This document shows positions 21,054 through 31,496 of a stretch of DNA of 64,000 nucleotides, piece after piece. The first letter of the stretch is position 1. Each line of letters opens with the position of its first letter. The translations under genes were made by a program, and so were the position numbers. The notes beneath the pieces were generated by a model, which ran no database searches, had not been told where the DNA came from, and was given only the letters and a program-made list of their open reading frames with translations. The stretch covers positions 114,238,074 through 114,302,073 of the forward strand of contig NC_081840.1 in NCBI RefSeq assembly GCF_963259705.1, written 5' to 3'. This stretch comes from Myotis daubentonii (Eukaryota > Chordata > Mammalia > Chiroptera > Vespertilionidae).

Positions 21054-21270
21054 GCCTGGCCAGCCTGGGTGAGGGGCTGATGGCTGTTTGCAGCTGGTCA
21101 CACCCCCTTCGGTGTGGGGGTCCCCACTGGGGTGCCTGGCCAGCCTGGATGAGGGGCTGATGGCTGTTTTCAGGCTGGCCACACCCCCTTTAGAGTGGGG
21201 GTCCCCACTGAGATGCCTGGCCAGTCTGGGTGAGGGGCTGGGGGCTGTTTTCAGGCTGGCTGGCAACTGA
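21054..21270. repeat. 80-bp internal tandem repeats in HeliBat
   Basis: Anchor GCCTGGCCAG (GCCTGGCCAG in all three units) recurs at 21054, 21134 and 21215, giving 80-81-bp spacing. Each unit continues GGGTGAGGGGCTG or a close variant. Confidence 0.88.
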
Positions 21271-21330
21271 AGCTCCCAGCCTCTCTTTTTTTTTCTTTTT
21301 TTCCCCCTGGGATTTATTTACCTTCTATAA

Positions 21331-21560
21331 TTGAAACTTTGTTGCCGCCACTGGAGCTGAGAGCAGGCTCCAGCTCACTCCAGCTCTGAGGCCATGGCCT
21401 GCTGAAAGCAGGTATCTGGGGTTTGTTTAGCTTCTGTAATTGAAACTTTGTTGCCGTCACAGGAGCTAAGAGCCGAGCTCCAGCTCTGTGGCCATGGCCT
21501 GCTGAAAGCAGGTATCTGGGGTTTGTTTAACTTCTATAATTGAAACTTTGTTGCTTTCGG
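21331..21560. repeat. 100-109-bp internal tandem repeats in HeliBat
   Basis: TTGAAACTTTGTTGC starts units at 21331, 21440 and 21540. GCCATGGCCTGCTGAAAGCA is shared by the first two complete units. Confidence 0.9.
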
Positions 21561-21764
21561 AGCTCAGAGCTGTGCCACAGCAGGCGGGGAACCTTGGCTT
21601 CCTCCATCACTGGAGCAAGCAAGCCTCCTGCTCGCTTCAGCTGTGTGGCTGCCGGCCACCATCTTTGTTGGCGGTTAATTTGCATATCGCCCTGATTAGC
21701 CAATGGGAAGCATAGCAAAGGTACGGTCAATTACCCTTTTTGTCTTTTATTAGATAGGATTGTA

Positions 21765-21862
21765 ATCAACAGCATGGCAGTGTTAAAAGCACGAACCTTG
21801 GAATCAAACAGCAATGGTTTAATTTCCAACTCTGCCTCTTACATTCTGTGTAACCTTGGCCA
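21765..21862 (-). repeat. MIR relic, antisense
   Basis: AGCACGAACCTTGGAATCAA and the following CAACTCTGCCTCTTACATTC with TGTAACCTTGGCCAC are MIR complement. It begins right after the HeliBat tandem. Confidence 0.72.
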
Positions 21863-21864
21863 CA

Positions 21865-22030
21865 TCACAGCACGTTAAGACTAGAAGGTCACTTGGAGCT
21901 CATCTAATCCATCCCTCATCTGACAAATGAGACCATTCAGGCCTAGAGAGATGAGGTGAGTTGGCCCAGCCTCCCAGCTGGTTAGTGTGGCAGACCTGGG
22001 GTGGAAAGCCAGGCCTCCTGACACCCAGTT
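21865..22030 (+). repeat. MIR-like CORE-SINE relic
   Basis: GAGCTCATCTAATCCATCCC, 'tgacaaatgagaccattcaggcc' and 'ccagctggttagtgtggcag' are in core-SINE order. Confidence 0.6.
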
Positions 22031-22904
22031 CAGTCTTTTTCCCTCCCCAGTATAGTTAGTCTCTTTGGAAGGGAGCTAAGATTACTTTGCTGTGTATGTG
22101 CATGCACACACATGTGTTGTCCCTGTGTGTACGCATGCACATGGGGATGTGTGTATGTGTCTTCCCCTAGGCATTTTCCCAAAAGCATCCACCAGCAGAG
22201 CACCACCTCCAAGAGCCATGCTGTGAGAAGTCAGGCCTGGGTGTCGCTCTGCAATCTCTTCCTCTCCCTGACCAGCAGAGGCTGAGGATTGCTTTGGATC
22301 AGCTGTGGCTGGACAAGAAGTTGAAATGGGTAATGTTTGCCTAGTTTTTAATGTCTGGTGTCTATAGCTTGCACTTCCATCATTCTATTATATTGATGAC
22401 AGGCAGACCCAAGCCACAGAGAAGAAACAAATTACCTAATAAATCAAGGCCCTGAGATCTAAAGTGGACAGTGTTATTAGATGAGGAGAGAGAAGGATGC
22501 TAAGTGATAGGTATGGCTGCCCGTGAAAATGGCTCAAGCAGGGAATCATCTGTCTATTTCTCCATAAATAATCACTCACAGCTGATATGCATCTGAGACA
22601 GAACATGATATGTTATTATTAACTAAACAGTGGGGAGAGACCAGGGCAGGAAGGGAGAGGGAGAGCGTGCTGAGGAAACCAAAGCGGCATTCGTGATATT
22701 GGCCTTGGTTTTGGCAAAGGCTGGAAGGAACATGAATATCTAAGAAAACATAATTCAGAGGAGCCAGGACCCCTATTCTGGACATATGCCAGAAGCCAAA
22801 ATATTTGGCAAAGAGGGTGAGGGGAAGAGTAAACTAACATATATTGAGATCCTACTGCATTCCGGCCCCTGTTCTCCTCATTCTTTAAGCCTGCCTGTTC
22901 ACAG
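22031..22904. other. Unassigned stretch
   Basis: It contains an alternating purine-pyrimidine TGTG/CATGCACACA patch at about 22085-22165. Otherwise it looks non-repetitive and no gene is supported. Confidence 0.4.
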
Positions 22905-23130
22905 TGGCCAGCTGAGAACACAGACTCTGCAGCCATGTCGCTTGTGTTCAAAACTCCAGTGCTGTGTGATCCTGGGCAAGTTACCTAAACTCTCTGGGTC
23001 TCCACTTTCCCCTCTGCAGAACACCAACCTCATGTAGTTCTTATGAGTATTAAATGAGTTAATGCTCACAAAGCACTTAGAATGGGGCCTAATACAAGGT
23101 GAATACTGTATTATAAGCATGTGTTGAATG
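22905..23130 (-). repeat. MIR relic, antisense
   Basis: GTGTGATCCTGGGCAAGTTA with the following 'cctaaactctctgggtctcc', 'attaaatgagttaatgctcacaaagcactta' and a 3' segment fit the complete MIR complement. Confidence 0.88.
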
Positions 23131-23242
23131 GATGATCATACTATTTTACAAATGAAATGAGTGAGTTTCAGAGGGAAGCAACATGCCCAAGGTAATACAG
23201 AACAAAAGTAAACGTGGCATCAGGACCCATATCTAGTCAACT
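23131..23242 (+). repeat. MIR relic
   Basis: ATTTTACAAATGAAATGAGT and the 'acatgcccaaggtaatacag' segment match the sense MIR core. It abuts an opposite-strand MIR. Confidence 0.7.
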
Positions 23243-23456
23243 CTAGGGTAGGTAAACTTTGTCTGTAAAGAGCCAGATAGGAAATATTTTAGGCTTTGTG
23301 GGCCTGACAGTCTCTGTTGCAACTACTCAACTCTTCTGTGATAGCTGAAAGCAGCCCCAGGCAATCTGTAAAGGGATGTGTGTGTCTGTGTCCAATAAAA
23401 CTTTATTTATGAAAACAGGCAACAGGTAGTTTGCTGAGCGCTGCCTACACTGGTCT
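23243..23456 (+). mobile_element. Ancient hAT-like DNA transposon relic
   Basis: It starts GGTAGGTAAACTTTGTCTGT and ends GTAGTTTGCTGAGCGCTGCC, so its ends are inverted repeats. The body has GAGCCAGATAGGAAATATTT, GTTGCAACTACTCAACTCTT and CAATAAAACTTTATTTATGA. The family is a common mammalian one whose name I cannot assign with certainty. A reverse copy is at about 51470-51640. Confidence 0.72.
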
Positions 23457-24395
23457 AATAAGTTACCCAAATGAGTTCCTCCCTCTCCGGAGTTCTAAAT
23501 ATCTGAACTCTACCATAGGGGTGGGCATTTTTTCTCCCTACTGATCCCAGCCCCCTGTAGGCACAGTTCATCTTTGCCCTCATTGGCTCCTGTGACCATC
23601 TGAGGGTAAGGTCGCCTGGGACACCCTGGCAGCCAGGCGGAGCCCCTCTGCCTGGAGACAACTGTGCCAGAGCCAGGAAGCAGCCTGCTTCCAAGCCTCT
23701 GCGGGCTTCGCCTAGAAGCCCATGGTAATCCTTTGTGGGCTGCTAATAAGCACGTTGATCCCCATAATCACCCACCGCTTAGCTTCCTGGCTTTAATTTC
23801 CATGGAGGTTGGAGAAAACAGTGGCTAAGAGTTTTGCTTCCAAACAAAAGCAGCAAACATGTACTCTGAAGACACCTTAGAGCAGGGCTGGCACTGCCCC
23901 ACGTAGTTCAGCCTTTTGGCTCCAGGACACGAGGGTCCTGGCTGCCCGCACAGCCCGAAACCTGCCTGCATGCTCAGAGAACCCGGAAGAAAAGCAGCCC
24001 TGCAGGTGCTCCCAGAACCTTCTCGAGAAGGCACCTTGGCTAAAGGTCGGGGGCTTCCCCAGCTCCTTCCCCTCCATCATGCACCCTGACCTTTCTGACA
24101 CTCCTGTTTGGGGATAACTGATAGACTCTGTGACATTGTCCTCTCTCCAACCCTGGAGCCCTCCTCCAGGGAGATAATGAGAACTACTAGGTTTCATCAT
24201 TTGAGTCAATATTTGCCAGGCAGAAAACTGAGTATTTCAGCCAGTAAAACTGCCGTTGGTCAGCCTCAGTGGCCCGGGGGCCCTGCTCCTTTAGGAAATC
24301 TCACTCCGCTGGTGTCTTTGTAGCAGGGAAGCCACTCTGTGGGGACATCCACATCTCCCTTTCAGCCCTTTTTAGGAAAACAAAACCAAAACCAG
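23457..24395. other. Non-repetitive stretch, no gene seen
   Basis: Unique DNA. The part at about 23700-23830 (GGTAATCCTTTGTGGGCTGC, CTAATAAGCACGTTGATCCC) looks like possible conserved non-coding sequence. The frames show no family match. Confidence 0.4.
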
Positions 24396-24650
24396 TAATT
24401 GTGTATTGAGCACCTGCTTTGAAATCCGAAGGTGTGGGTGTGAGCTCTAGCCCTACAACTCACTAATTCTGAGCCTCCGTCCCTCCTCCATAGTGTGGTT
24501 GGGTCCCAGCTCAGCCACCAGCTACGTGGGCTTGGGTGAGTCACTCTCATCTTTAGAGTGGTCGACAATCCCTGTCCTGCATACCTACAATACTGTAGGG
24601 ATGAAAGTGAGATTGGGGGTGAAACAGCACTTTGAAAATTATAAGACAAT
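24396..24650 (-). repeat. MIR relic(s), antisense, diverged
   Basis: GAGCTCTAGCCCTACAACTC and the later 'cagctacgtgggcttgggtgagtcac' with 'ctgcatacctacaatactg' suggest one or two old MIR copies. Confidence 0.55.
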
Positions 24651-24679
24651 GTGACAAAATCATGGCTTAATAGGTTAAG

Positions 24680-24832
24680 TGTAGACTGAAGGATCAGCCA
24701 GAAGTAGGTTTCAATCCCAGCTTTCTCACTATACCTGGGAACCTGAGACCAGGCAAGAGGCCCACCTGAACCTCAAGTCTCTCTCTTTGAACTGAGGTAA
24801 GAGCACCCGCCCCACCAGGGGATTTTGATCAA
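24680..24832 (-). repeat. MIR relic, antisense, diverged
   Basis: GGTTTCAATCCCAGCTTTCT and 'ctcaagtctctctctttgaactgaggtaagagc' match the MIR complement weakly. Confidence 0.55.
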
Positions 24833-25084
24833 TTTCTTCAAGACCAGACACCCCTGGAGGGCAATTGTCCTATTGATATGTGCATGATGGCCTAGTGCAG
24901 GCCTTTGAGATGGTGGCAAAAGACATCCTGTCCTTTCTGCAATGTCTCAAGAATGGTATCCAGCTGGGAGCCTGGGAATGGACCTTCAGTCACGGTGTAG
25001 TCTTCAGGGGCAAATAAATGATATGAGCCCCTGGAGCAGGGAGCACTGAACAGGAGTCATTACTGTGCTGTCTCTTTCTGGTCT

Positions 25085-25260
25085 TCAATACTCATTTATT
25101 CCTGCATCCAACAATACTACCTGAGCATCCACAGTGGGGGCAGGCCCTTGGCCGAGTACCAGAGAACCCGAGAGAAATAGTCCTGTTCTCTGCCTTCAAG
25201 TAGGCAGGTAGACAAATAGAACAAGTGTTGCTAATACCATAAGAAAATGTGCCCCACAAG
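25085..25260 (-). mobile_element. L2 LINE 3' end, antisense
   Basis: TACTCATTTATTCCTGCATC, 'ctacctgagcatccacagtggg' and the 'ctgccttcaagtaggcaggtagac' region follow the complement of the L2 end. Confidence 0.6.
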
Positions 25261-26540
25261 CAGGGGGGCCACAGGAGGGAGTGATAAAGCTGTGGGAGGG
25301 AAGAGAGGGTACTGGACTGGTGGCACTTGATCTCGGTGGCCTTGGGCATGTCACTCCCACTCCCCAGGCATCTGCTTCCACATCCAGCAATAAAGCAGGA
25401 TTGCTCATGGCAACCCCGCCTCCTGCCCTAGAGAGTTGCAAGCATCCACTGAGATAGAATATAGGTGACGTCAGCATGATAGACTGATGTAAGGGGTGGC
25501 ATTATAAGTGAGATCAGTCACTAGGCAAATTTGAGAAGCAGACCTCTGTCTGGCCATCTGGATACCCACAGCCTTGTGCCAACCTTGACCACTCAATGCT
25601 CCAGCACCACCAGGCAGTTCCAGGCTCTGAATATCTCCACCCACCACAGTGTTCAAACTCCATAAATGTGGAATTTCAGCATTCAAACAGATTCTAGAAT
25701 TGCTTAAAGACATTTAGGTCCTGGACTCTAAATGGTTGGGAAAGGTGGGTCCTGTGAGGATAAAAGACTGGTATGAGCTCATTCATCCAATCAGCATTGG
25801 GGAGGTGATTAGAATCTGGATTTCCTCTCCCCTACACATGCTGCTCCCAGGGTCCCTTTCTGTCCCAAACCATCACCTCCTGCCTCCGACTCTAGCCTGG
25901 GATGAATTGAATTGTGTGTAATTGATAAATTATGCAAAAGGGTGCCTGGCAGTTTTCTGCAATGTTGCATAGCTTCAAGGCAGCCCTTGGGACACAGCCT
26001 AATTTTATGGAAACCTCACACTCTGTCTGGCCTGTTTTGTGTAAGTCAGATTGATATAACAAGACTCTCGAGAGTTGACTTGATTTCTAATTTTAATCTC
26101 TAGGTGAGCGGAATGAGATATAACGGTAATGAGTGTGTTGTCTGGGGCAGACAGTGTAACGGCAGTGGAGAAAAATGCCTTTTCATCTGCCTGATGGATC
26201 ATCTCTTCAGCTGGATTTTCCAGCTTCAGAAATCAGCCTTCTTCCCTTTTGGAAGAGGGGCTGTGTATCAAGTCGAGAGAGCAGGTAGCGAAAAAGAAGA
26301 TTCAACATCATTTCATCAAATAAACCCAGAACCTTGCAGGAAGGACCTAGGAACAGTGATTGTCCTTTCTGCCAAGAACACCAGCCTAGACCCAGGAATA
26401 GGCCATGACAATGTTTTCTTTTACTGTTTAAATTCAAAGAGCATCTAATTCCCCTCCCTCAATTCTCCTTGGCTAAGCTAAGTGCTAGACCAAAGTATTT
26501 ATGGGGACTTTCCTGAGTGTGAAGGCCAACAGAAGGGCGT
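25261..26540. other. Mostly non-repetitive stretch, no gene seen
   Basis: A diverged MIR-like piece may be present at about 25320-25480. 25890-26110 is AT-rich unique DNA (GTGTAATTGATAAATTATGC) of the conserved non-coding kind. No exon can be supported. Confidence 0.4.
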
Positions 26541-26600
26541 GCATTTGTGGTTGGCAGCCTGCCTTCCAAGTGCGGGGTTCAAATCCTGTTATCCTCCCAG
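26541..26600 (+). other. tRNA-Gly-like pseudogene or relic
   Basis: GCATTTGTGGTTGGCAGCCT, then 'gccttccaagtgcggggttcaaatcc', resembles a tRNA-Gly with the D-arm and part of the anticodon arm deleted. GGTTCAAATCC is an exact B-box match. It lacks a full cloverleaf, so it is not a functional tRNA gene. It may be a SINE head or chance. Confidence 0.3.
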
Positions 26601-26640
26601 AACCAGTAGGTTCAGTTCCAGCCCATAAGAAGACACCCGA

Positions 26641-26710
26641 GGCAGGTGCGAGGGGAGCCAATTTGTTGATCACCTACTATATGCTAGAAACTTTAATATT
26701 CAAAACAGCT
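26641..26710 (+). repeat. MIR relic, left half
   Basis: TTGTTGATCACCTACTATAT with the following 'gctagaaactttaatattcaaaacag' is the left part of a MIR. It continues at 29208 beyond an L1 insertion. Confidence 0.8.
26697..26710 (+). repeat. Candidate L1 target-site duplication, left
   Basis: TATTCAAAACAGCT here matches TATTCACAACAACT at 29208-29221 in 12 of 14 positions, bracketing the L1. Confidence 0.65.
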
Positions 26711-26811
26711 ACAGGCCAATATCCTTGATGAACATAGATGCTAAAATCCTCAACAAAATTCTAGAAAATTAGATCCAGCAATACATTAGAAAGATCATAC
26801 ACCATGACCAA

Positions 26812-27291
26812 GTGGGATTTATTCCAGGGATGCAAGAATGGTACAATATCTGCAAATCAATAAATATGATACATAACATAAACAAATTGAGAGACAGAAA
26901 TCATATAATCATATCAATTGATGCAGAAAAAGCATTTGACAAAATCCAACACCCTTTTTTTGATAAAAACTCTCAGCAAAGTGGGTATAGAGGGATCATA
27001 CCTCAACATAATAAAAGCCTATATGACACACCTACAGCCAACATCATACTCAATGGGCAAAAACTAAATGCATTTCCCCTAAGAACAGGAACAAGGCAAG
27101 GATGCCCACTTTCACCACTCCTGTTCGATATAGGCCTAGAAGTTCTAGCCATAGCAACCAGACAAGAAGAAGAAATAAAAGGCATCCAAATTGGAAAAGA
27201 AGTAAAACTGTCCCTATTCGCAGATGACATGATACAGTATATAAAAAACCCCAAAGACTTTATCAAAAAACTACTAGACTTAATAAATTAA
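26812..27291 (+). pseudogene. L1 ORF2 reverse transcriptase fragment
   Basis: The longest intact RT piece, 159 codons. In order it holds a region around [15 protein letters not shown], the PTANIILNG and [15 protein letters not shown] motifs, and the catalytic FADDM box near the C-terminus. It is preceded by a nonsense codon and followed by frameshifts, so it gives no functional enzyme. The first methionine is only the first in-frame ATG, not a true start. Confidence 0.93.
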
Positions 27292-27476
27292 TTCAGCAAT
27301 GTAGCAGGATATAAAATTAACCCCCAGAAATCTATGGCTTTTTTATACACCAATAATGAACTCACAGACAGAGAAACTAAAAAAAATAAATAAATAATAA
27401 TAATCCCTTCACCATTGCACCAAAAAAATTAAGATACCTAGGAATAAACTTAACTAAGGAGGTAAAAGACCTGTAC

Positions 27477-27713
27477 TTGGAAAACTACATGACAATGAAA
27501 AAAGAGATAGAGGAAGACATAAACAAATGGAAGACCATACCATGTTCATGGATTAGTAGAATCAACATCATTACAATGTCCATACTACCCAAAGCAATTT
27601 ATAGATTCAATGCAATCCCCATTAAAATACCAATGGCATATTTCAAAGATCTAGAGAACAAACTCCGAAAATTCATCTGGAATAAAAAAAAAAAAAAAAA
27701 AGACCACAAATAG
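27477..27713 (+). pseudogene. L1 ORF2 fragment (post-RT thumb region)
   Basis: The continuation of ORF2 after frame breaks, with [20 protein letters not shown] in the expected place. It ends in an A-run, a typical frameshift site. Confidence 0.88.
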
Positions 27714-27966
27714 CCACAGCAATACTGTTGGTGGGATCATAATACCATATATCAAGCTGTATTACAAAGCCACTATTCTCAAAACTGCCTGGTACTGGCA
27801 CAAGATCAGACATATAGACCAATGGAACAGAACAGAGAACCCAGAAATAGACTCAAGCCATTATGCTCAATTAATATTTGACAAAGGAGTCAAGAGCATA
27901 AAATGGAGTCATGACAGTCTCTTCAATAAATGGTGCTGGGAAGTTTGGTCAGATACATGCAAAAAA

Positions 27967-28404
27967 ATGAAACTTGATCACCAACTTACACCATACACAA
28001 AAACAAACTCAAAATGGCTAAAGAACTTAAATGTAAGATGGGAAACCATAAAAATCTTAGAAGACTCCATAGGCAGCAAAATAGCAGACATATGTCATAG
28101 CAATATCTTTAGCAATACAGCTACTAGGGCAATGGAAACTAAGGAGAAAATAAACAAATGGGACTACCTCAAAATAAAAAGCTTCTGCACAACAAAAGAA
28201 ACTATCAACAAAACAATAACAAAGCCCACTGCATGGGAGAACATATTTGCCAATTCTGTTTCAGATAAGGGTTTAATCTCCAAAATTTATAGGGAACTCA
28301 TACAGCTTAACAAAAGGAAGATAAACAATCCAATCAAAAAATGGGCAAAGGACTTTAATAGACACTTTATGAAAGAGGACTACAGAAGACCAAGAAACAT
28401 ATGA
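27967..28404 (+). pseudogene. L1 ORF2 fragment (central C-terminal region)
   Basis: Contains motifs expected in this part of L1 ORF2 (around [15 protein letters not shown], then the [11 protein letters not shown] region). The frame is open for 145 codons but joined to nothing. Confidence 0.88.
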
Positions 28405-28467
28405 AAACATGCTCAAAGTCACTAATCGAGAGATGCAAATCAAAACAACATTCTCACACCTGTCAGA

Positions 28468-28884
28468 ATGGCTCTCATCAACAAATCAACCAATGGCAAG
28501 TGCTGGAGAGGATGTGGAGAAAAAGAAACCCTCCTGCACTGCTGGTGGGAATGCAGACTGGTGCAGCCACTGTGGAGAACAGTATGGAGCTTCCTCAAAA
28601 AGTTAAAAATGGAACTCCCATTCAACCCAGTAATCCTACTTCTAGGATTATACCCCAATAAACCAGAAACACCAATCAGAAAGGCTACATGCACCCCTAT
28701 GTTCATCGCAGCACAATTCACCATAGCTAAGATTTGGAAACAGCCTAAGTGCCCATCAGCAGATGAGTGGATTCAAAAATGTTGGTACATCTGCATAATG
28801 GAATTCTATGCTACTATAAAAAAAGAAGGAACTTTTATCATTTGCAACAGCATGGATGGAACTGAAGAGCATTATGCTAAGTGA
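28468..28884 (+). pseudogene. L1 ORF2 C-terminal cysteine-rich fragment
   Basis: 138 codons carrying [18 protein letters not shown], the CX3CX7HX4C motif of mammalian L1 ORF2, and the terminal region ending near the original stop. It is one nucleotide frame away from the fragment before it. Confidence 0.9.
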
Positions 28885-29207
28885 AATAAGTCAGTCATAG
28901 AAAGATAAATATCACATGATCTCACTCATATGTGGAATATAATGATCAACATAAACGGATGAACAAAAATAGATCCAGAAAAAAAGTAACACTGAACAGA
29001 CCGTCCAACCTCAGAGAGAAGTGGGGGAGGGGAGGGCGTAGAGATCAACCAAAGGACTTGTATGCATGCATATTAGCATACCCAATGGATTGAGGGACAG
29101 AGACAGTGGGGGGGGGGGGGCTTGTCCTCGGGGGTGGGAATGGCTTGGGGGGGGGTCAATCGGGGGAAAAAAGGAGACATGTAATACTTTAAACAATAAA
29201 AATTATA

Positions 29208-29395
29208 TATTCACAACAACTATAGAAGACAGAACTCTAGTCCTATTTTATAGGTGAGGGAACAGGCCCAAGGGGATGAAATTATTTGCCCAATGTCATA
29301 GAGCTACTCAGTGACAGAGTCTAGGATTCAAATGTAGGTCTCTCTGACACTAAAGGCCATACTCTGTTTTCTGTTTCTCATAAGCTCCCTTGGGA
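29208..29395 (+). repeat. MIR relic, right half
   Basis: After the L1, AACAACTATAGAAGACAGAA, 'ctattttataggtgagggaacaggcc', TGCCCAATGTCATAGAGCTA and GGATTCAAATGTAGG complete the MIR begun at 26641. Its first 14 bp are the right target duplication. Confidence 0.87.
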
Positions 29396-29629
29396 AGAGG
29401 TCTTGAGTTTGCTCACTGCACAGGTCACTGCACAGATCCTCGGGTGCCCCTCCAACACTCACGTTAGCCGCAGCCCTTAAGAGGAAGGGTGTGGCTCCTT
29501 CTTAGTTCAATATGGTGACCATGAATTCATGAAGCAATCCCCCTCTACTCCCAACTCCCCCCCAATACAAACTACTCCTACTACCCTGACATCCCCCAGC
29601 CAGTGGGAATCCAGACCCATTGCAAGGCT

Positions 29630-29830
29630 TCATGGCCTGGGAGTCAGGAGCCTTAGCTGGGACCCGGGGCCACCCTAACTCTGCGCATGCCATCTGAGCA
29701 CACCTTTGCCCTCTCTGGTCCTGTTTCTTCACCTGCCAAATGGGGGCAAAAAAATTCCATCCCACCTGCGCCCTGAATTTGTCTGAGGGTCATGAGGTAA
29801 TGGGCATAGTGGTGCTTTAAAAGTTATGTG
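29630..29830 (-). repeat. MIR relic, antisense
   Basis: GAGTCAGGAGCCTTAGCTGG and 'tggtcctgtttcttcacctgccaaatggg' match the MIR complement. Confidence 0.78.
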
Positions 29831-31265
29831 GTCCAATCACAAAGAAAAAACAATGATGACTGGCATTTATTAGACACTTACCTGGGCCGGGCTGAACTGG
29901 ATGTGTCCAAAGTGTGACTCTATCACTGTTGTCCAGGCCACTGCCTCTCTCCACCTCTTTTTGAGGCCTTAGTGCTTTGTTCCACACCCCTACCACTCTA
30001 TGTCTACTTGGAAGGGGGACAAGGAGCCCAATAAATAACACTCCTTTCCCTCTTCCAAGTCTGGAACTCATAAGAGAGAGCCTGGAAGGCAGATGATGGA
30101 GATCAAAATGTCATCCTAGGACCAAGGCTGGCTGGGAGGTTTAGAGGGGTGGCTATAGTGGGCTTCCTAATACTGCCTCTGAATCAATCCCTAGAAAACT
30201 TCCACCTCACCTACGGAGGCAGCCGGGACTTGGCTCCTCATGACAGTGACCCTGAGTCCCTCCTTGCTGCCCTGTCTCAGGCCACTTCAGCTCTCTAAGC
30301 CCCTGACTTAGACCCCCACATGTGGGCCCCCCAGCCCAGGTCATGGCTGGGTTGAGAGCCAGGTTCCAAATGTGTGAGATCACTGTTGTGTGAATTTTAC
30401 ACCTTACATACTCTATTAAGACATCCAAACGCTCTAGAATAAAACCACCCCCCTCTGGGAAGGGGAGGTAACCCTGGAGGGTGGTGCCTCTGTTGTCAGT
30501 CACCTGGGATTCCTAAGGTAAAACTGGGAGGAGCGGCTGGCATTTAGGAGCTGCCACCTGCAGTCACTGGAATGGAGACTGACTTAGTCGTTGTTTTCCC
30601 CTCTGCAGCCAGCACAGGGCCAGGCTCTGGGAAATGGGAGGGAGGGGGCCATCAGCCAGTCACTCAGGCACCACCCATGAAGCACAGACTGTGGGCTCAA
30701 TAGGGCTCATTGGAGCAGGGGATATATGACCCAGGGCACATGGTCTCCATCCTCAGGGGGCAGCCCAGGGACAATGGAAGAATCCCCGGGGCAGAGGCTT
30801 TCCAGCGAACCCCCATGTTCACGGCCTCTAAAGGAATGTTGAAGAGATGTCAGTCTTTAGAGGACCTGTGGCTGTCAGAGCCTCATAGCCATCTCCAAAG
30901 AGGGAAGCAGAGACATTGCCGCCCCTTCTCTGTTCTTCAAAAGGAATCATATACGTCCTACAAATTCCAAGCCATTACTTGATGGCCATTATGGGGATAC
31001 CCATGCCAGGAGCTGCTGAACAAACACCTCAGATGGCTGGGCCATCCCCTATCCCCTGAGTCAGCAAGGGAGACAGCAACAACCAAGCAGTGGATGTCTC
31101 AAAGCTAGGAAACACGGGCGATGAGAGCCTGGTCTCCAGCAAGAATATGCAAGAATCCAGTGTCAGCACCTATCGCAACAACCCACAGACACCTGCCTTC
31201 AGCACCTAACTCGTCTGCCTCTCCCACCTCTAGTTTCACATTCATTTTCATATTTGGCTCTTTAG
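29831..31265. other. Unassigned stretch
   Basis: Possible diverged MIR or L2 fragments lie around 29855-29920, 30220-30440 and 30650-30790. The rest appears unique. No gene is supported. Confidence 0.4.
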
Positions 31266-31273
31266 CTCTAGAG

Positions 31274-31496
31274 CAGTGGTTCTCAACCTTCCTAATGCTG
31301 CGACCCTTTAATACAGTTCCTCATGTTGTGTTGATCCCCAATTTCATTGTTACAAATTGAACACAATTAAAGCATAGTGATTAATCACAAAAACAATATG
31401 TAATTATATATGTGTTTTCCGATGGTCTTAGGTGACCCCGGTGAAAGGGTCGTTCGACCCCCAAAGGGGTCGCGACCCACAGGTTGAGAACCACTG
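31274..31496 (-). mobile_element. SPIN hAT element (copy 2)
   Basis: A 223-bp element in the opposite orientation to copy 1. It starts CAGTGGTTCTCAACCTTCCT and ends CAGGTTGAGAACCACTG, with GTTCGACCCCCAAAGGGGTC and the GTGATTAATCACAAAAAC core. Unlike copies 1 and 3 it lacks a matching 8-bp duplication: the left flank is CTCTAGAG and the right flank AGAGTCTC. Confidence 0.96.

Larger units (their letters stand above)
20974..21759 (-). mobile_element. HeliBat non-autonomous Helitron (right unit of tandem)
   Basis: On the minus strand it starts TCCTATCTAATAAAAGACAA. Its 3' end (AGAGGCCTGGTGCACGGGTG on plus) abuts the left unit, with CTAG changed to ATAG. The whole tandem is bordered by host A (20511) and T (21760). 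Internal structure includes about three 80-bp repeats (anchors 21054, 21134, 21215) and about 2.5 copies of a 100-109-bp repeat (anchors 21331, 21440, 21540). No coding capacity is present. Confidence 0.9.
26708..29207 (+). mobile_element. 5'-truncated L1 LINE (ORF2 3' half plus 3' UTR), dead
   Basis: This is a bat L1 copy that has lost ORF1, the endonuclease and the start of the reverse transcriptase. Remaining ORF2 pieces lie in separate frames. Residues of the reverse transcriptase fall at about 26812-27291 with the catalytic FADDM box near 27220, further parts at 27477-27713 and 27967-28404, and the C-terminal CX3CX7HX4C zinc-knuckle-like motif near 28503-28560. A TAG at about 26770, a run of stops at 27380-27440, an A-run near 27687 and other frameshifts kill it. 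The 3' UTR is G-rich (29107-29167) and ends ACAATAAAAATTATATAT. It inserted into a MIR. Confidence 0.96.
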
